From Bradyrhizobium yuanmingense (GTDB lineage: Bacteria > Pseudomonadota > Alphaproteobacteria > Rhizobiales > Xanthobacteraceae), in the NCBI RefSeq assembly GCF_029167105.1, contig NZ_JARFML010000015.1, positions 62,001-126,000 of the forward strand: a stretch of DNA of 64,000 nt. The letters are read 5' to 3'. The notes below the pieces were generated by a model that worked only from the letters and a program-made list of their open reading frames with translations, did not search any database and had not been told where the DNA came from. A program made the position numbers and the translations under genes. This document shows, one piece after another, positions 1-10,452 of this stretch (position 1 is the first letter of the stretch; every line of letters starts with the position of its first letter).

Positions 1-366
1 AAGGCCGATCTCTGGCACCTCGCCGCCGGCGGCGCCATCATCGGGTACCTCACCGGCATCGTGGTCTCGACCGGCCCGCTCAGCGTGCCGCTGTTCCTGT
101 TCTACGGCTTGTCCAGGGGCGCCTTCCTCGCCACCGAGGCGGCCTCCTCGCTCGGGCTCTATTTCGCGAAGTCGGTGACCTTCGAGCGGTTCGGCGCGCT
201 GACCGGAGAGGTCTTCATCAAGGGCCTGATCGCGGGCTCATCGCTGATGCTTGGCGCCTTCATCGCCAAGCGCTTCGTGCTGCACCTGAGGCCGGAGCAG
301 TTTCGGCTGCTGATGGACGGCATCATGCTGGCGGCAGGCTTGACGATGTTGTTGAACGCATTCTGA
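1..366 (+). CDS. TauE/SafE-family permease, C-terminal part (5' truncated by window edge)
   Basis: The reading frame is open from base 1 to the TGA at 364-366, so the gene starts upstream of the window. The visible 121 residues alternate hydrophobic segments (around residues 8-30, 75-88 and 104-120) with short charged loops, as in the C-terminal half of TauE/SafE (formerly DUF81) permeases that export sulfite or organosulfonates. The piece with STGPLSVPLFLFYGL followed by a TEAASSL segment resembles the second repeat of that family. The substrate cannot be told from this fragment. Confidence 0.6.
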   Translation, partial: KADLWHLAAGGAIIGYLTGIVVSTGPLSVPLFLFYGLSRGAFLATEAASSLGLYFAKSVTFERFGALTGEVFIKGLIAGSSLMLGAFIAKRFVLHLRPEQFRLLMDGIMLAAGLTMLLNAF

Positions 367-404
367 CCTCGAAGAGACATACCGCCGAGCAAAAGGTCCA
401 ATGC

Positions 405-815
405 ATGCGCACCGTTTCCCTGATCGCCGCCGCCGGCATCGCGCTCCTGGCCACGCAGCCGGCATTCGCCGCGCAGCCGTTCGACGGCCTGTGGGCCTCG
501 ACGAAGAAGGATTGCCGCGACAAGGACGGCCCCGACAGCAAAACGATGATCGACCTCGACAACGTCATCAAGGGCAAGCCGGCCCCGCTGGTCGACCGCT
601 ACGAGAACCATTGCCGCATCGACCGCAAGACGCCGGCCGGCGATGGCCTTGTGCTGTCCGCCACCTGCTTCGAGTTCTGGGACGACTACAACAAGGGCGT
701 GAACGGCCAAAAGACGACGATCAAACTGGCCCCCGGCGCGAACGGCACGATCAGGATCGACGGGAAGCCATACGTATTCTGCAAGCACAAGGATGAACTG
801 CCGAGAGCGCGGTAG
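405..815 (+). CDS. Small exported protein of unknown function
   Basis: 136 residues. The N-terminus has a clear Sec signal peptide (MRT, a hydrophobic run, then an AFAA cleavage site near residue 23), so the product is probably periplasmic. The mature part has four cysteines in positions that could form two disulfides (KKDC, NHC, ATCFEFW, FCKH). I do not recognise the family; similar short exported proteins of the form FDGLWAS are common in Bradyrhizobium. The start at 405 is preceded by AAAAGG at 391-396; an overlapping ATG at 401 lies in another frame. Confidence 0.65.
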   Translation: MRTVSLIAAAGIALLATQPAFAAQPFDGLWASTKKDCRDKDGPDSKTMIDLDNVIKGKPAPLVDRYENHCRIDRKTPAGDGLVLSATCFEFWDDYNKGVNGQKTTIKLAPGANGTIRIDGKPYVFCKHKDELPRAR

Positions 816-885
816 CGCGGAACACTTCGCACCCCCATCTGTGATCGTGCTAAGCATCCCGAACGGAGCAACGACTCGACATTCG

Positions 886-2331
<1,446 letters not shown>

Positions 2332-2498
2332 GTGGAGGTGACGCCGGAGGCCTCCGCCGCTATACAGCCGTCACAAAAGCAGCATGGGATTGCGTGGTTG
2401 CGGCCTTGCCGGGAACGCCGTCTGCCCTTCTTTTAGGGCAGCGGCCAAGCACCGATTCGCTAGAGCACCTTTGAAGTACGAGCGGACCAGACCAGCCG

Positions 2499-3128
2499 AT
2501 GCCAGTAACCATCCTCGACCTGATCCTGCTCGGTGTGATGCTGATCTCGGGCCTGCTCGCGATGGTTCGCGGCTTCATGCGCGAAATCCTGTCGATCGCG
2601 GCCTGGGGCGCCGCGGCGATCGTGACGCTGTACTCGTTCTCGAAGCTGCTGCCGACCGCCAAGACCTATTTCAACAACGACACGGTCGCGAGCGTCGTCG
2701 TGGTGGCCGGCGTGTTCATCGGCACCTTGGTCGTGGTCTCCGTCATCACGGTCCGGATCTCCGACATGATCCTGGATTCGCGGATCGGCGCGCTGGATCG
2801 GACCCTCGGCTTCCTGTTTGGGCTGGCTCGCGGGCTTTTGATCGTCGTGGTCGCGTTCCTGTTCTTCACCTGGCTGGTGCCGGACAAGCAGCGTCCGGAT
2901 TGGGTCAGCGGGGCCAAGTCCCGCGTGGTGCTGCAGGGAACCGGGGATTGGCTGATGGCCCTCTTGCCTGACGACCCCGAGAACACCATCTTGAAGAGAT
3001 TCAAGAAAAACAAACCAGATGATGATCAAGCTGAATCCGAGCAGCAGCCTTCGGGCAGTGGCGACGGGTACAGTAAGTCGGCTCGTGACGGCATGAAAAA
3101 GCTGATCGAGAAACCTGCGGCGCGTTGA
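2499..3128 (+). CDS. cvpA: CvpA family membrane protein
   Basis: 209 residues with about four membrane segments in the first 130 positions and a hydrophilic tail rich in K, D, E, S and Q. The N-terminus (TILDLILLGVMLISGLLAMVRG) and the following GALDRTLGFLFGLARG match the CvpA family, named for colicin V production and now linked to envelope stress. It lies 28 bases upstream of purF, the conserved cvpA-purF arrangement, so the two are probably co-transcribed. Confidence 0.92.
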   Translation: MPVTILDLILLGVMLISGLLAMVRGFMREILSIAAWGAAAIVTLYSFSKLLPTAKTYFNNDTVASVVVVAGVFIGTLVVVSVITVRISDMILDSRIGALDRTLGFLFGLARGLLIVVVAFLFFTWLVPDKQRPDWVSGAKSRVVLQGTGDWLMALLPDDPENTILKRFKKNKPDDDQAESEQQPSGSGDGYSKSARDGMKKLIEKPAAR

Positions 3129-3156
3129 TAGGCCCCAAAAGAGAGGCGAGAACGAG

Positions 3157-4680
3157 ATGCGACACCCTGACCAGGACGCCCTGCTTGATCTCGATCCAAA
3201 CGCCGGTCCAGGTCCGGCCGCGCTCGAGCTCCAGGACGATCTGGAAGGCGATACGCTTCGCGAGGAATGCGGCGTCTTCGGCATCTACGGCCACCCTGAT
3301 GCAGCCGCCATCACCGCGCTCGGCCTTCACGCGCTCCAGCACCGCGGCCAGGAGGCCGCCGGCATCGTCTCCTATGACGGCAGCCGCTTCCACTCCGAAC
3401 GCCGCCTCGGCCTCGTCGGCGACACCTTCTCCCGCCGCGAGGTGATCGACCGCCTGCCCGGCAGTGTGGCGGTTGGCCATGTCCGCTACGCCACGACCGG
3501 CGCCACCATCCTGCGCAACGTGCAGCCGCTGTTCGCCGAGCTCAATGCCGGCGGTCTCGCGGTCGCTCACAACGGCAACCTCTCCAACGGCCTGACGTTG
3601 CGCCGCGAGCTCGTCAAGAACGGCGCCATGATGCAATCGACCTCCGACACCGAGGTGATCCTGCACCTGGTGGCCCGCTCCAAGCGCGTCCGCTTTATCG
3701 AGCGCTACATCGACGCGCTGCGCGAGATCGAGGGCGCCTATGCGCTGGTTTCGCTGACCAACAAGAAGCTGGTCGGCGCGCGCGATCCGCGCGGCATCCG
3801 CCCGCTGGTGCTCGGCGAGCTCGACGGCTGTCCGATCCTGACTTCCGAGACCTGCGCGCTTGACATCATCGGCGCCCGCTTCGTGCGCGACATCGAGCCC
3901 GGCGAAGTCATCGTGTTCGACGAGAACGGCCAGGACATCCACAAGCCGTTCCCGCCGATGGCGCCGCGCCCCTGCATCTTCGAATACATCTACTTCTCGC
4001 GGCCGGATTCCATCGTGCACGGCCGCTCGGTCTACGAGGTGCGCAAGAATTTCGGCGCGCAGCTAGCGCGCGAGAGCCACGTGCCGGTCGACGTCGTGGT
4101 GCCGGTGCCGGATTCCGGCGTGCCCGCCGCGGTCGGCTACAGCCAGTATTCCGGAGTGCCGTTCGAGCTCGGAATCATCCGTAACCATTATGTCGGCCGC
4201 ACCTTCATCCAGCCGACGCAGGCGATCCGCGAATCCGGCGTGCGCATGAAGCACTCGGCCAACCGCGCCGCGATCGAAGGCAAGCGCATCATCCTGATCG
4301 ACGACTCCCTGGTGCGCGGCACCACCTCCAAGAAGATCGTGCGCATGATGCGCGATGCCGGTGCCAAGGAAGTGCACTTCCGCCTCGCTTCGCCCCCGAT
4401 CCTCTATCCCGATTATTACGGCATCGACCTGCCCGACCGTGGCGGCCTCCTGGCGGCGACGCATTCGCTGGAGGAGATGCGCGAGCTCATCGGCGCCGAC
4501 TCGCTCGCCTTCCTGTCGATCGACGGCATGTACCGCGCCATGGGGGAGCCAGGCCGCGACCCCGCCAATCCGAAGTTTGCGGATCACTGCTTCACCGGCG
4601 TCTATCCGACCCACCTCACTGACCAGACCCAAACCGAGCCGCAGCCGCGGCAATTGTCGCTGCTGGCGGAGGCGAGCTGA
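3157..4680 (+). CDS. purF: Amidophosphoribosyltransferase
   Basis: 507 residues. This enzyme catalyses the first step of purine synthesis, PRPP plus glutamine to 5-phosphoribosylamine. The glutaminase nucleophile is Cys38 in REECGVFG; the 37 residues before it look like a propeptide removed by self-cleavage, as in the Bacillus-type enzyme. The PRPP loop is present as IILIDDSLVRGTTSKK. It ends SLLAEAS, and a palindromic repeat follows 40 bases downstream. Confidence 0.97.
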   Translation: MRHPDQDALLDLDPNAGPGPAALELQDDLEGDTLREECGVFGIYGHPDAAAITALGLHALQHRGQEAAGIVSYDGSRFHSERRLGLVGDTFSRREVIDRLPGSVAVGHVRYATTGATILRNVQPLFAELNAGGLAVAHNGNLSNGLTLRRELVKNGAMMQSTSDTEVILHLVARSKRVRFIERYIDALREIEGAYALVSLTNKKLVGARDPRGIRPLVLGELDGCPILTSETCALDIIGARFVRDIEPGEVIVFDENGQDIHKPFPPMAPRPCIFEYIYFSRPDSIVHGRSVYEVRKNFGAQLARESHVPVDVVVPVPDSGVPAAVGYSQYSGVPFELGIIRNHYVGRTFIQPTQAIRESGVRMKHSANRAAIEGKRIILIDDSLVRGTTSKKIVRMMRDAGAKEVHFRLASPPILYPDYYGIDLPDRGGLLAATHSLEEMRELIGADSLAFLSIDGMYRAMGEPGRDPANPKFADHCFTGVYPTHLTDQTQTEPQPRQLSLLAEAS

Positions 4681-4720
4681 CCAAGGATCGTCCCCGAGGG
4701 CTCATCGGAGACTTCTTTTC

Positions 4721-4806
4721 GTCACGGCCGGGCTTGTCCCGGCCATCTTCGTCTGTAATACCCGCCGCAAAGAACGTGGATGCCCGGGACGAGCCCCGGG
4801 CATGAC
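4721..4806. repeat. Palindromic intergenic repeat, family 1 copy a
   Basis: An imperfect inverted repeat whose outer arms read GTCACGGCCGGGCTTGTCCC and the near complement ending CCCGGGCATGAC, with AACGTGGATG in the right half. A second copy is at 7094-7174. It sits between purF and the SDR gene and contributes an in-frame ATG at 4802 that could be mistaken for the SDR start. Confidence 0.85.
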
Positions 4807-4819
4807 GGAAGTATCGACG

Positions 4820-5560
4820 ATGATCAAACCTCTCGCCAACCGCATCGCTCTCGTCACCGGCGCCTCGCGCGGCATCGGCTATGCCACCGCAATCGCGCTG
4901 GCCAAGGCCGGCGCGCATATCGTGGCGACGGCGCGTACGCAAGGAGGGCTGGAAGAGCTCGACGACGAGATCCGCAAAGACGGCGGCAGCGCCACCCTGG
5001 TGCCGCTCAACCTCACCGATTCCGATGGCATCGCGCGTCTCGGCGCCGGCCTGCACGAGCGCTATGGCAAGCTCGACATCCTGGTCGGCAATGCCGGCGT
5101 GCTCGGCCCCTCCTCGCCGATCGGCCATATTGAGCTGAAGACCTTCAACGACGTGATGGCGGTGAACGTCTCCGCGAACTTCCAGCTGATCCGCTGCATG
5201 GAACCGCTGCTCAGGCAATCCGATGCCGGCCGCGCCGTGTTCATCACCTCGGGTGCCGCCAACAAGGCCACCGCTTACGTCAGCCCCTACGCCGCGTCCA
5301 AGGCCGCACTGGAGACGCTGGCGCGTGCCTGGGCGCAGGAAACCGCGAACACCAAGCTGCGCGTCAATCTGTTCAATCCGGGCCCGGTGCGCACCCGCAT
5401 GCGCGCCACCCTGATGCCCGGCGAGGATCCGGCGACGCTCGACACGCCCGAGCAGGTCGCAGAATTCATCGTGCCGCTGTGCACGCCCGACTGGACCGAG
5501 ACCGGCAAATTCTACGATTACAAGACCCGCACCCTGATGAGCTTCCGCGCGCCGGCCTGA
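4820..5560 (+). CDS. SDR family NAD(P)-dependent oxidoreductase
   Basis: 246 residues, classical short-chain dehydrogenase/reductase. The Rossmann motif TGASRGIG is at residues 13-20, NAG follows the fourth strand, and the catalytic Ser-Tyr-Lys is visible as ITSGA followed by SPYAASK. The substrate is unknown. The start at 4820 (MIKPLANRIALV) is preferred over the in-frame ATG at 4802, which belongs to the repeat at 4721-4806. Confidence 0.9.
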   Translation: MIKPLANRIALVTGASRGIGYATAIALAKAGAHIVATARTQGGLEELDDEIRKDGGSATLVPLNLTDSDGIARLGAGLHERYGKLDILVGNAGVLGPSSPIGHIELKTFNDVMAVNVSANFQLIRCMEPLLRQSDAGRAVFITSGAANKATAYVSPYAASKAALETLARAWAQETANTKLRVNLFNPGPVRTRMRATLMPGEDPATLDTPEQVAEFIVPLCTPDWTETGKFYDYKTRTLMSFRAPA

Positions 5561-5836
5561 TTGCCCTCCGACGCCTTGGACGTCATGCCGGCGGTAATGA
5601 CCGTACCGCCGAGCTCGATACCGGAAAGCGCATTTAGAAATTCAAGCCGACATCGAACGCACTGAAAATAGCGTCTCAACGCATTTTGCCCAAAAGTTAA
5701 CCGATGGATGACGCTACGACGCAGCGTCATCCGGCTTTAGGTGCATTGCCGTCGGCCATGGGACACGGTAGAGCGTCAATTGGAACAAGGCTCCCGAAGA
5801 GAGCCGTCCGCATATTTGACAATGGAGGAAGCCTTT

Positions 5837-7060
5837 ATGACGATGCCCGCACGCCGCGCCGCGGCTCTTCTGGCCTGTGCCGCTTTCGGCTTTGCCACAT
5901 CCGCATTCGCGCAAGACAAGACCATCAAGATCGGCGTGCTCAACGACATGTCGAGCCTCTATGCCGACATCGGCGGCCCCAACTCGGTGGCGGCAGTGAA
6001 GATGGCGGTCGAGGATTCCGGCCTGAAGGCCAAGGGCTGGACCATCGAGGTGCTCTCCGGCGATCACCAGAACAAGCCCGACATCGGCGTCAACATCGCC
6101 CGGCAATGGATCGATTCCGACAAGGTCGACGCCATCGCCGACACGCCGAGCTCCGGCGTCGCGCTCGCGGTCAGCAACCTCGTCAAGGAAAAGAACGCGG
6201 TGCTGCTCAATTCGGGCGCCGCGACCGCCGACCTCACCGGCAAGGCCTGCACGCCCAACACCGTGTCCTTCACCTACGACACCTACATGCTCGCCAACGG
6301 CACCGGCAAGGCGCTGACCAAGGCGGGCGGCGACAGCTGGTTCTTCCTCACCGCGGATTATGCCTTCGGCCATGCGCTGGAGCGTGACACCGGCGCGGTC
6401 GTCACCGCGACCGGCGGCAAGGTGCTCGGCGGCGTCAAGCACCCGCTCAACACGGCGGACTTCTCCTCGTTCCTGCTGCAGGCGCAGTCCTCCAAGGCCA
6501 AGATCATCGGCCTTGCCAATGCGGGCGGCGACACCACCAACGCGATCAAGCAGGCCGCCGAGTTCGGCATCGTCCAGGGCGGCCAGAAGCTCGCCGCGCT
6601 GCTGCTGTTCATCAACGACGTGCACTCGCTCGGCCTGAAGACCGCGCAGGGCCTGACCTTCACCGAGTCGTTCTACTGGGACCTCAACGACCAGACCCGC
6701 GAATGGTCGAAGCGTTTCCAGAAGGTCTCGCCCAAGGGCTCGATGCCCTCGATGACGGTTGCGGGCCTCTACGCCGAGATCCTGCATTACCTGAAGGCGA
6801 TGGAAGCGCTCGGCAGCAATCCGCGTGACGGCGCCAAGGTCGTCGCCAAGATGAAGGAGCTGCCGACCGACGATCCGCTGTTCGGCAAGGGCCCGCTGCG
6901 CCAGGACGGACGCCGCCTCATCCCCGCCTATCTGTTCGAGGTGAAGAAGCCCGAGGAGTCGAAGGGACCGTGGGATTATTACAAGCTGGTCGCCACCATC
7001 GCGCCGGAAGATGCGGCCAAGCCGCTCAAGGACAGCGACTGCCCGCTGGTGAAGAAGTGA
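5837..7060 (+). CDS. Branched-chain amino-acid-type ABC transporter substrate-binding protein (orphan)
   Basis: 407 residues with a Sec signal peptide ending SAFAQ and then DKTIKIGVLNDMSSLYAD, the start of the Peripla_BP_6/LivK-type fold. A strong GGAGGA at 5824-5829 supports the ATG at 5837. No permease or ATPase genes are adjacent. It is a close paralogue of the binding protein at 21322-22542: both share IKIGVL, EDSGL-AKGW, DHQNKPDIG and the ending CPLVKK. It may feed the liv transporter encoded 14 kb away or another one outside the window. Confidence 0.9.
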   Translation: MTMPARRAAALLACAAFGFATSAFAQDKTIKIGVLNDMSSLYADIGGPNSVAAVKMAVEDSGLKAKGWTIEVLSGDHQNKPDIGVNIARQWIDSDKVDAIADTPSSGVALAVSNLVKEKNAVLLNSGAATADLTGKACTPNTVSFTYDTYMLANGTGKALTKAGGDSWFFLTADYAFGHALERDTGAVVTATGGKVLGGVKHPLNTADFSSFLLQAQSSKAKIIGLANAGGDTTNAIKQAAEFGIVQGGQKLAALLLFINDVHSLGLKTAQGLTFTESFYWDLNDQTREWSKRFQKVSPKGSMPSMTVAGLYAEILHYLKAMEALGSNPRDGAKVVAKMKELPTDDPLFGKGPLRQDGRRLIPAYLFEVKKPEESKGPWDYYKLVATIAPEDAAKPLKDSDCPLVKK

Positions 7061-7093
7061 CCGCGTAGCGGTCGTACAAATAGTGTTGACGAC

Positions 7094-7174
7094 GTCATGC
7101 CCGGGCTTGTCCCGGGCATCCACGTTTGGCCAACGAGAAAGAACGTGGATGGCCGGGACAAGCCCGGCCATGAC
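7094..7174. repeat. Palindromic intergenic repeat, family 1 copy b
   Basis: Outer arms GTCATGCCCGGGCTTGTCCC and the near complement ending GGCCATGAC, with inner arms CCACGTT and AACGTGG. It closely matches the repeat at 4721-4806 and lies between two convergent genes, the orphan binding protein and the MFS pump, where a transcribed hairpin could act as a bidirectional terminator. Confidence 0.9.
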
Positions 7175-7180
7175 GAACAA

Positions 7181-8428
7181 TCACGTATTCCTGGTCGCAC
7201 CCAGCGACCGCACCGCGATCGCCACGCACACCACCATCAGCACCGCGGCGAGCAGGAACGGTGCGCCGGGCAGATGCAGCGGCGCGCTGGCGCCGATGAA
7301 ATAGGAAAATGTCAGCGTGAACAGGAACGGGCCGACGAGCTGCGACACGCTCTGCACGCTCGCGGTCGCGCCCTGCAGCTGGCCCTGCTGATCCGGCGCG
7401 ACGAGCCGCGTCATCAGCGCTTGCGAGGCGGCACCGGAGATGCCCCACAGAGCCAGAATGGGAATCCCGAGCCAGGATAGCGGTCCGGTCGGCGCGGCGC
7501 CGAGGACCACGAAGCCGACCGCGCCACAGCAGAGGCCGAGCAGGAGCGCGTTGCGCTCGCCAAGCGCGCGCACGATGGGGCCGATCGCAAAGCCCTGCAC
7601 CACCATGGCGCAGATGCCGACCATGGCGAGCGTCAGGCCCACCGTCTTGGCATCCCAGCCGTAGCGATAGGTCGCGTAGAGCACAAAGGTCGAGGGCAGC
7701 ACGACGTGCGCGACCTGCGCGATGAAATTGACGATCGACAACGCGGCCAGCACCGCGTTGGAGCGCAGCAGATGCAGCGCGCCGAGCGGATTGGCGCTGC
7801 GCCAGCGCAGCGCCGCGCGCTTGTCGGGCGCAAGCGACTCCGGCAGCACGAACAGGCCATAGAGCGCGTTGGCGAAGCTCAGGGCCGCCGCGGCCCAGAA
7901 CGGCAGGCGCGGATCGATATCGCCGAGCAGGCCGCCGAGCGCCGGCCCCAAGATGAAGCCGGCGCCGAAGGCCGCACCGATCCGGCCGAAGACCGCCGCA
8001 CGCCGTTCCGGCGGCGTGATGTCGGCGATATAGGCGAAGGCGGTCGAGATGCTCGCCGAGGTGATGCCGGAGACCACGCGGCCGATGAACAGCCACGCAA
8101 GCGACGGCGCCAGCGCCATCAAGACGTAATCGGCCGCGAGCCCGAAATTCGACAGCAGCACCACTGGCCGCCGTCCGAAACGGTCGGACAGCGCACCAAG
8201 CACCGGCGAGAACACGAACTGCATCAAGGCCCAGGCGGTGCCGAACAGGCCGAAGATCCGCGCCGCACGTGCGGTGTCGTTGTCGACGAAGCTCTCGATC
8301 AGCTTCGGCAGGACCGGCATGATCACGCCGAGCGCGACCATGTCGAGCAGGATGGTGACGAAGATGAAGACGACCGCGCCACGGCGGGCCGGCGCTGCGT
8401 GCTGCACCACCGCCTCGCCGTCGCTCAC
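7181..8428 (-). CDS. MFS transporter, TetA-like drug:H+ antiporter
   Basis: About 415 residues with 12 predicted membrane segments. The loop 2-3 motif GALSDRFGRRPVVLLS is the MFS signature, and GRVVSGIT with IADITPPERRAAVFG is typical of the TCR/Tet subfamily of tetracycline and multidrug exporters. The GTG at 8428 is chosen because it overlaps the stop codon of der by four bases (GTGA), indicating translational coupling. The substrate is unknown. Confidence 0.88.
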   Translation of the reverse strand: MSDGEAVVQHAAPARRGAVVFIFVTILLDMVALGVIMPVLPKLIESFVDNDTARAARIFGLFGTAWALMQFVFSPVLGALSDRFGRRPVVLLSNFGLAADYVLMALAPSLAWLFIGRVVSGITSASISTAFAYIADITPPERRAAVFGRIGAAFGAGFILGPALGGLLGDIDPRLPFWAAAALSFANALYGLFVLPESLAPDKRAALRWRSANPLGALHLLRSNAVLAALSIVNFIAQVAHVVLPSTFVLYATYRYGWDAKTVGLTLAMVGICAMVVQGFAIGPIVRALGERNALLLGLCCGAVGFVVLGAAPTGPLSWLGIPILALWGISGAASQALMTRLVAPDQQGQLQGATASVQSVSQLVGPFLFTLTFSYFIGASAPLHLPGAPFLLAAVLMVVCVAIAVRSLGATRNT

Positions 8429-9807
8429 GACGGCCGCTTGCGCTTGTGCGCGAACGGATTGGCCTTCTCGCGCAGCGTGATGCGCACCGGCGTACCCGGC
8501 AGCTCGAAGGTCTCGCGCATGGAATTGGTGAGATAGCGCAAGTAGGATTGCGGCACGGCGTCCGCGCGCGAGCAGAACAGCACGAAGCTCGGCGGGCGCG
8601 CCTTGGTCTGGGTGATGTAGTTCAGCTTCAGCCTGCGGCCGGAGACAGCGGGCGGCGGGTTGGCCTGGATCGCCTGCTCGAACCAGCGATTGAGCGCCGA
8701 GGTCGGCACGCGCCTGTTCCAGATCGCATAGGCATCCTGGATCGCCTGCATCAGGCGATCGATGCCCTCGCCCATCAGACCCGAGACGGCGACGATGGGC
8801 ACGCCCTTGAGCTGCGGCAGCCAATGATCGGCATCGCGGCGCAGGCCCGAGATCGCGCCGCCGCCCTTGGTCTCCATCAGATCCCATTTGTTGACGGCGA
8901 GCACGACCGCCCGTCCCTCGCGCTCGATCAGGTCGGCAATGCGCAGGTCCTGCTCCTCGAAGCGGTTCTGCGAATCCATCATCAGCACGACGACCTCGGC
9001 AAAGCGCACCGCGCGCAGTGCGTCCGCAACCGACAGCTTTTCCAGCTTCTCCTCGATGCGCGAGCGCCGGCGCAGGCCCGCGGTGTCGAAGACGCGGAAA
9101 TCGCGGCCCTTCCAGTTGATCTCGACCGCTATGGAATCGCGCGTGGTGCCGGCCTCCGGGCTCGTCAGCAGGCGCTCCTCGCCGAGCAGATGGTTGATCA
9201 GGGTCGACTTGCCGGCATTGGGCCGGCCGACGATCGCGACCCGGATCGGGCGCGTCGCCGCCTCTTCCTCCGAGATCGGCGCGTCGTCCTCATCGTCATC
9301 TTCCTCGACGGGTTCGGGCATCAGCTTGGCCAGGGCATCGTAGAGCTCGCCCATGCCCTCGCCGTGCTCGGCCGAGATCTGGATGGGATCGCCGAGGCCG
9401 AGCGCAAAGGATTCCATCGCGCCGGCATCGCCATGCTTGCCTTCGCTCTTGTTGGCGACCAGCAGCACCGGCTTGTCGGCCTTGCGGGCGAAATCGGCGA
9501 AGGCGCGATCGGTCGGTGTCAGGCCGATGCGGGCGTCGATGACAAAGAACAGCGCGTCGGCCTGCGCGATCGCGGTCTCGGTCTGCTCCTGCATGCGCGC
9601 GGTCAGCGAGCCCCTGGCGCCCTCGTCGAGGCCGGCGGTGTCGATGATGGTGAAGCGGAGGTCACCCAGCCTGGCCTCGCCTTCGCGGCGGTCGCGGGTG
9701 ACGCCCGGCAGATCATCGACCAGCGCGAGCTTCTGCCCAACCAGGCGGTTGAACAGCGTCGACTTGCCGACATTGGGCCGGCCGATGATGGCGATCGTGA
9801 AGGACAT
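8425..9807 (-). CDS. der: Ribosome biogenesis GTPase Der (EngA)
   Basis: 460 residues with two tandem GTPase domains, the defining feature of Der, which acts in 50S subunit assembly. G1 motifs are GRPNVGKST near residue 8 and GRPNAGKST near residue 193. G3 motifs DTAGLDE and DTAGLRRRS and the second-domain NKWD are present; the first domain has NKSE. An acidic linker (EEDDDEDDAPISEEE) joins the domains and a KH-like domain ends the protein. Gene order YfgM-like, lipoprotein, der resembles the enterobacterial yfgM-bamB-der cluster. Confidence 0.97.
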   Translation of the reverse strand: MSFTIAIIGRPNVGKSTLFNRLVGQKLALVDDLPGVTRDRREGEARLGDLRFTIIDTAGLDEGARGSLTARMQEQTETAIAQADALFFVIDARIGLTPTDRAFADFARKADKPVLLVANKSEGKHGDAGAMESFALGLGDPIQISAEHGEGMGELYDALAKLMPEPVEEDDDEDDAPISEEEAATRPIRVAIVGRPNAGKSTLINHLLGEERLLTSPEAGTTRDSIAVEINWKGRDFRVFDTAGLRRRSRIEEKLEKLSVADALRAVRFAEVVVLMMDSQNRFEEQDLRIADLIEREGRAVVLAVNKWDLMETKGGGAISGLRRDADHWLPQLKGVPIVAVSGLMGEGIDRLMQAIQDAYAIWNRRVPTSALNRWFEQAIQANPPPAVSGRRLKLNYITQTKARPPSFVLFCSRADAVPQSYLRYLTNSMRETFELPGTPVRITLREKANPFAHKRKRPS

Positions 9808-9857
9808 CGGTCATTCGTGCGCTGCCGGGGCTGCGCCTGTCAATGCAACGGGAAATA

Positions 9858-10421
9858 TCAGCGCGAGAAGCTGCCGCTCGGCAGCGGTGCCGGGAAGGCG
9901 CTCTGCGATTGCTGCTGGGGGGGCTTGGTCGGCTGCGCCTGCTGGGTCGGCTGCGCCTGCTGGGCCGGCTGATCCGGCGGCGGCGCGGTGGTGCGCCTGC
10001 GGACGATCTTGTGCTTGGGCGGCGGAGCGGACGTCGCGGGCGCTGCCTCCGGCTGCGCCTCGCCATCGACCTCACCGGCGGGTGCTTCGCCCGGCGCGGC
10101 GGCCGTGGCGGGCTGCCTGGTCTGCTTTGCCTTGGCCCCCTTCGCCGGCTTGGCCGGCTCGGGCTCGGCAGGCAATGCCGCGACGGCAGGTGCGTTGGGA
10201 TCGGGCTGCTGCTGCTGTGCGCCTTTGTACAGGTCCCTCGGCACGCCCTGCTCGAGCCCCGGCACGCCCTCGGGGAAGACCGGCTTGCGGTCGCCCGGCA
10301 GCTTCTTCTTGGTGTCGAGGAAGTCGAGCAGATCGCTCGGATCGAAGCTGGAGCAGCCGCCCAGGACGCCGGTGAAGGCGATCAGGACGGCGGCTGCGAT
10401 CAAGCGTGGCGTGCGGCGCAT
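9858..10421 (-). CDS. Proline/glutamine-rich lipoprotein in the bamB position
   Basis: 187 residues. A lipoprotein signal peptide with lipobox LGGC (Cys23) is followed by a conserved-looking stretch (KKKLPGDRKPVFPEGVPGLEQGV) and then about 115 residues of low-complexity Pro, Ala and Gln with repeats of QPTQQAQPT type. It lies between the YfgM-like gene and der, where many proteobacteria carry bamB, but it lacks the beta-propeller. It is probably anchored in the envelope with a flexible tail; function unknown. Confidence 0.7.
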   Translation of the reverse strand: MRRTPRLIAAAVLIAFTGVLGGCSSFDPSDLLDFLDTKKKLPGDRKPVFPEGVPGLEQGVPRDLYKGAQQQQPDPNAPAVAALPAEPEPAKPAKGAKAKQTRQPATAAAPGEAPAGEVDGEAQPEAAPATSAPPPKHKIVRRRTTAPPPDQPAQQAQPTQQAQPTKPPQQQSQSAFPAPLPSGSFSR

Positions 10422-10452
10422 CTTGGTGTCTCGTTACGTCAGAGAACCGTCG

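Noticed and set aside
46..60. Internal ATG at 61 or earlier as the start of the first gene
   Set aside because: The frame is open to base 1 with membrane-segment sequence, so the gene is truncated by the window edge.
4802..4819. ATG at 4802 as the SDR start
   Set aside because: It is part of the right arm of a palindromic repeat; homology begins at MIKPLANRIALVTG from 4820.
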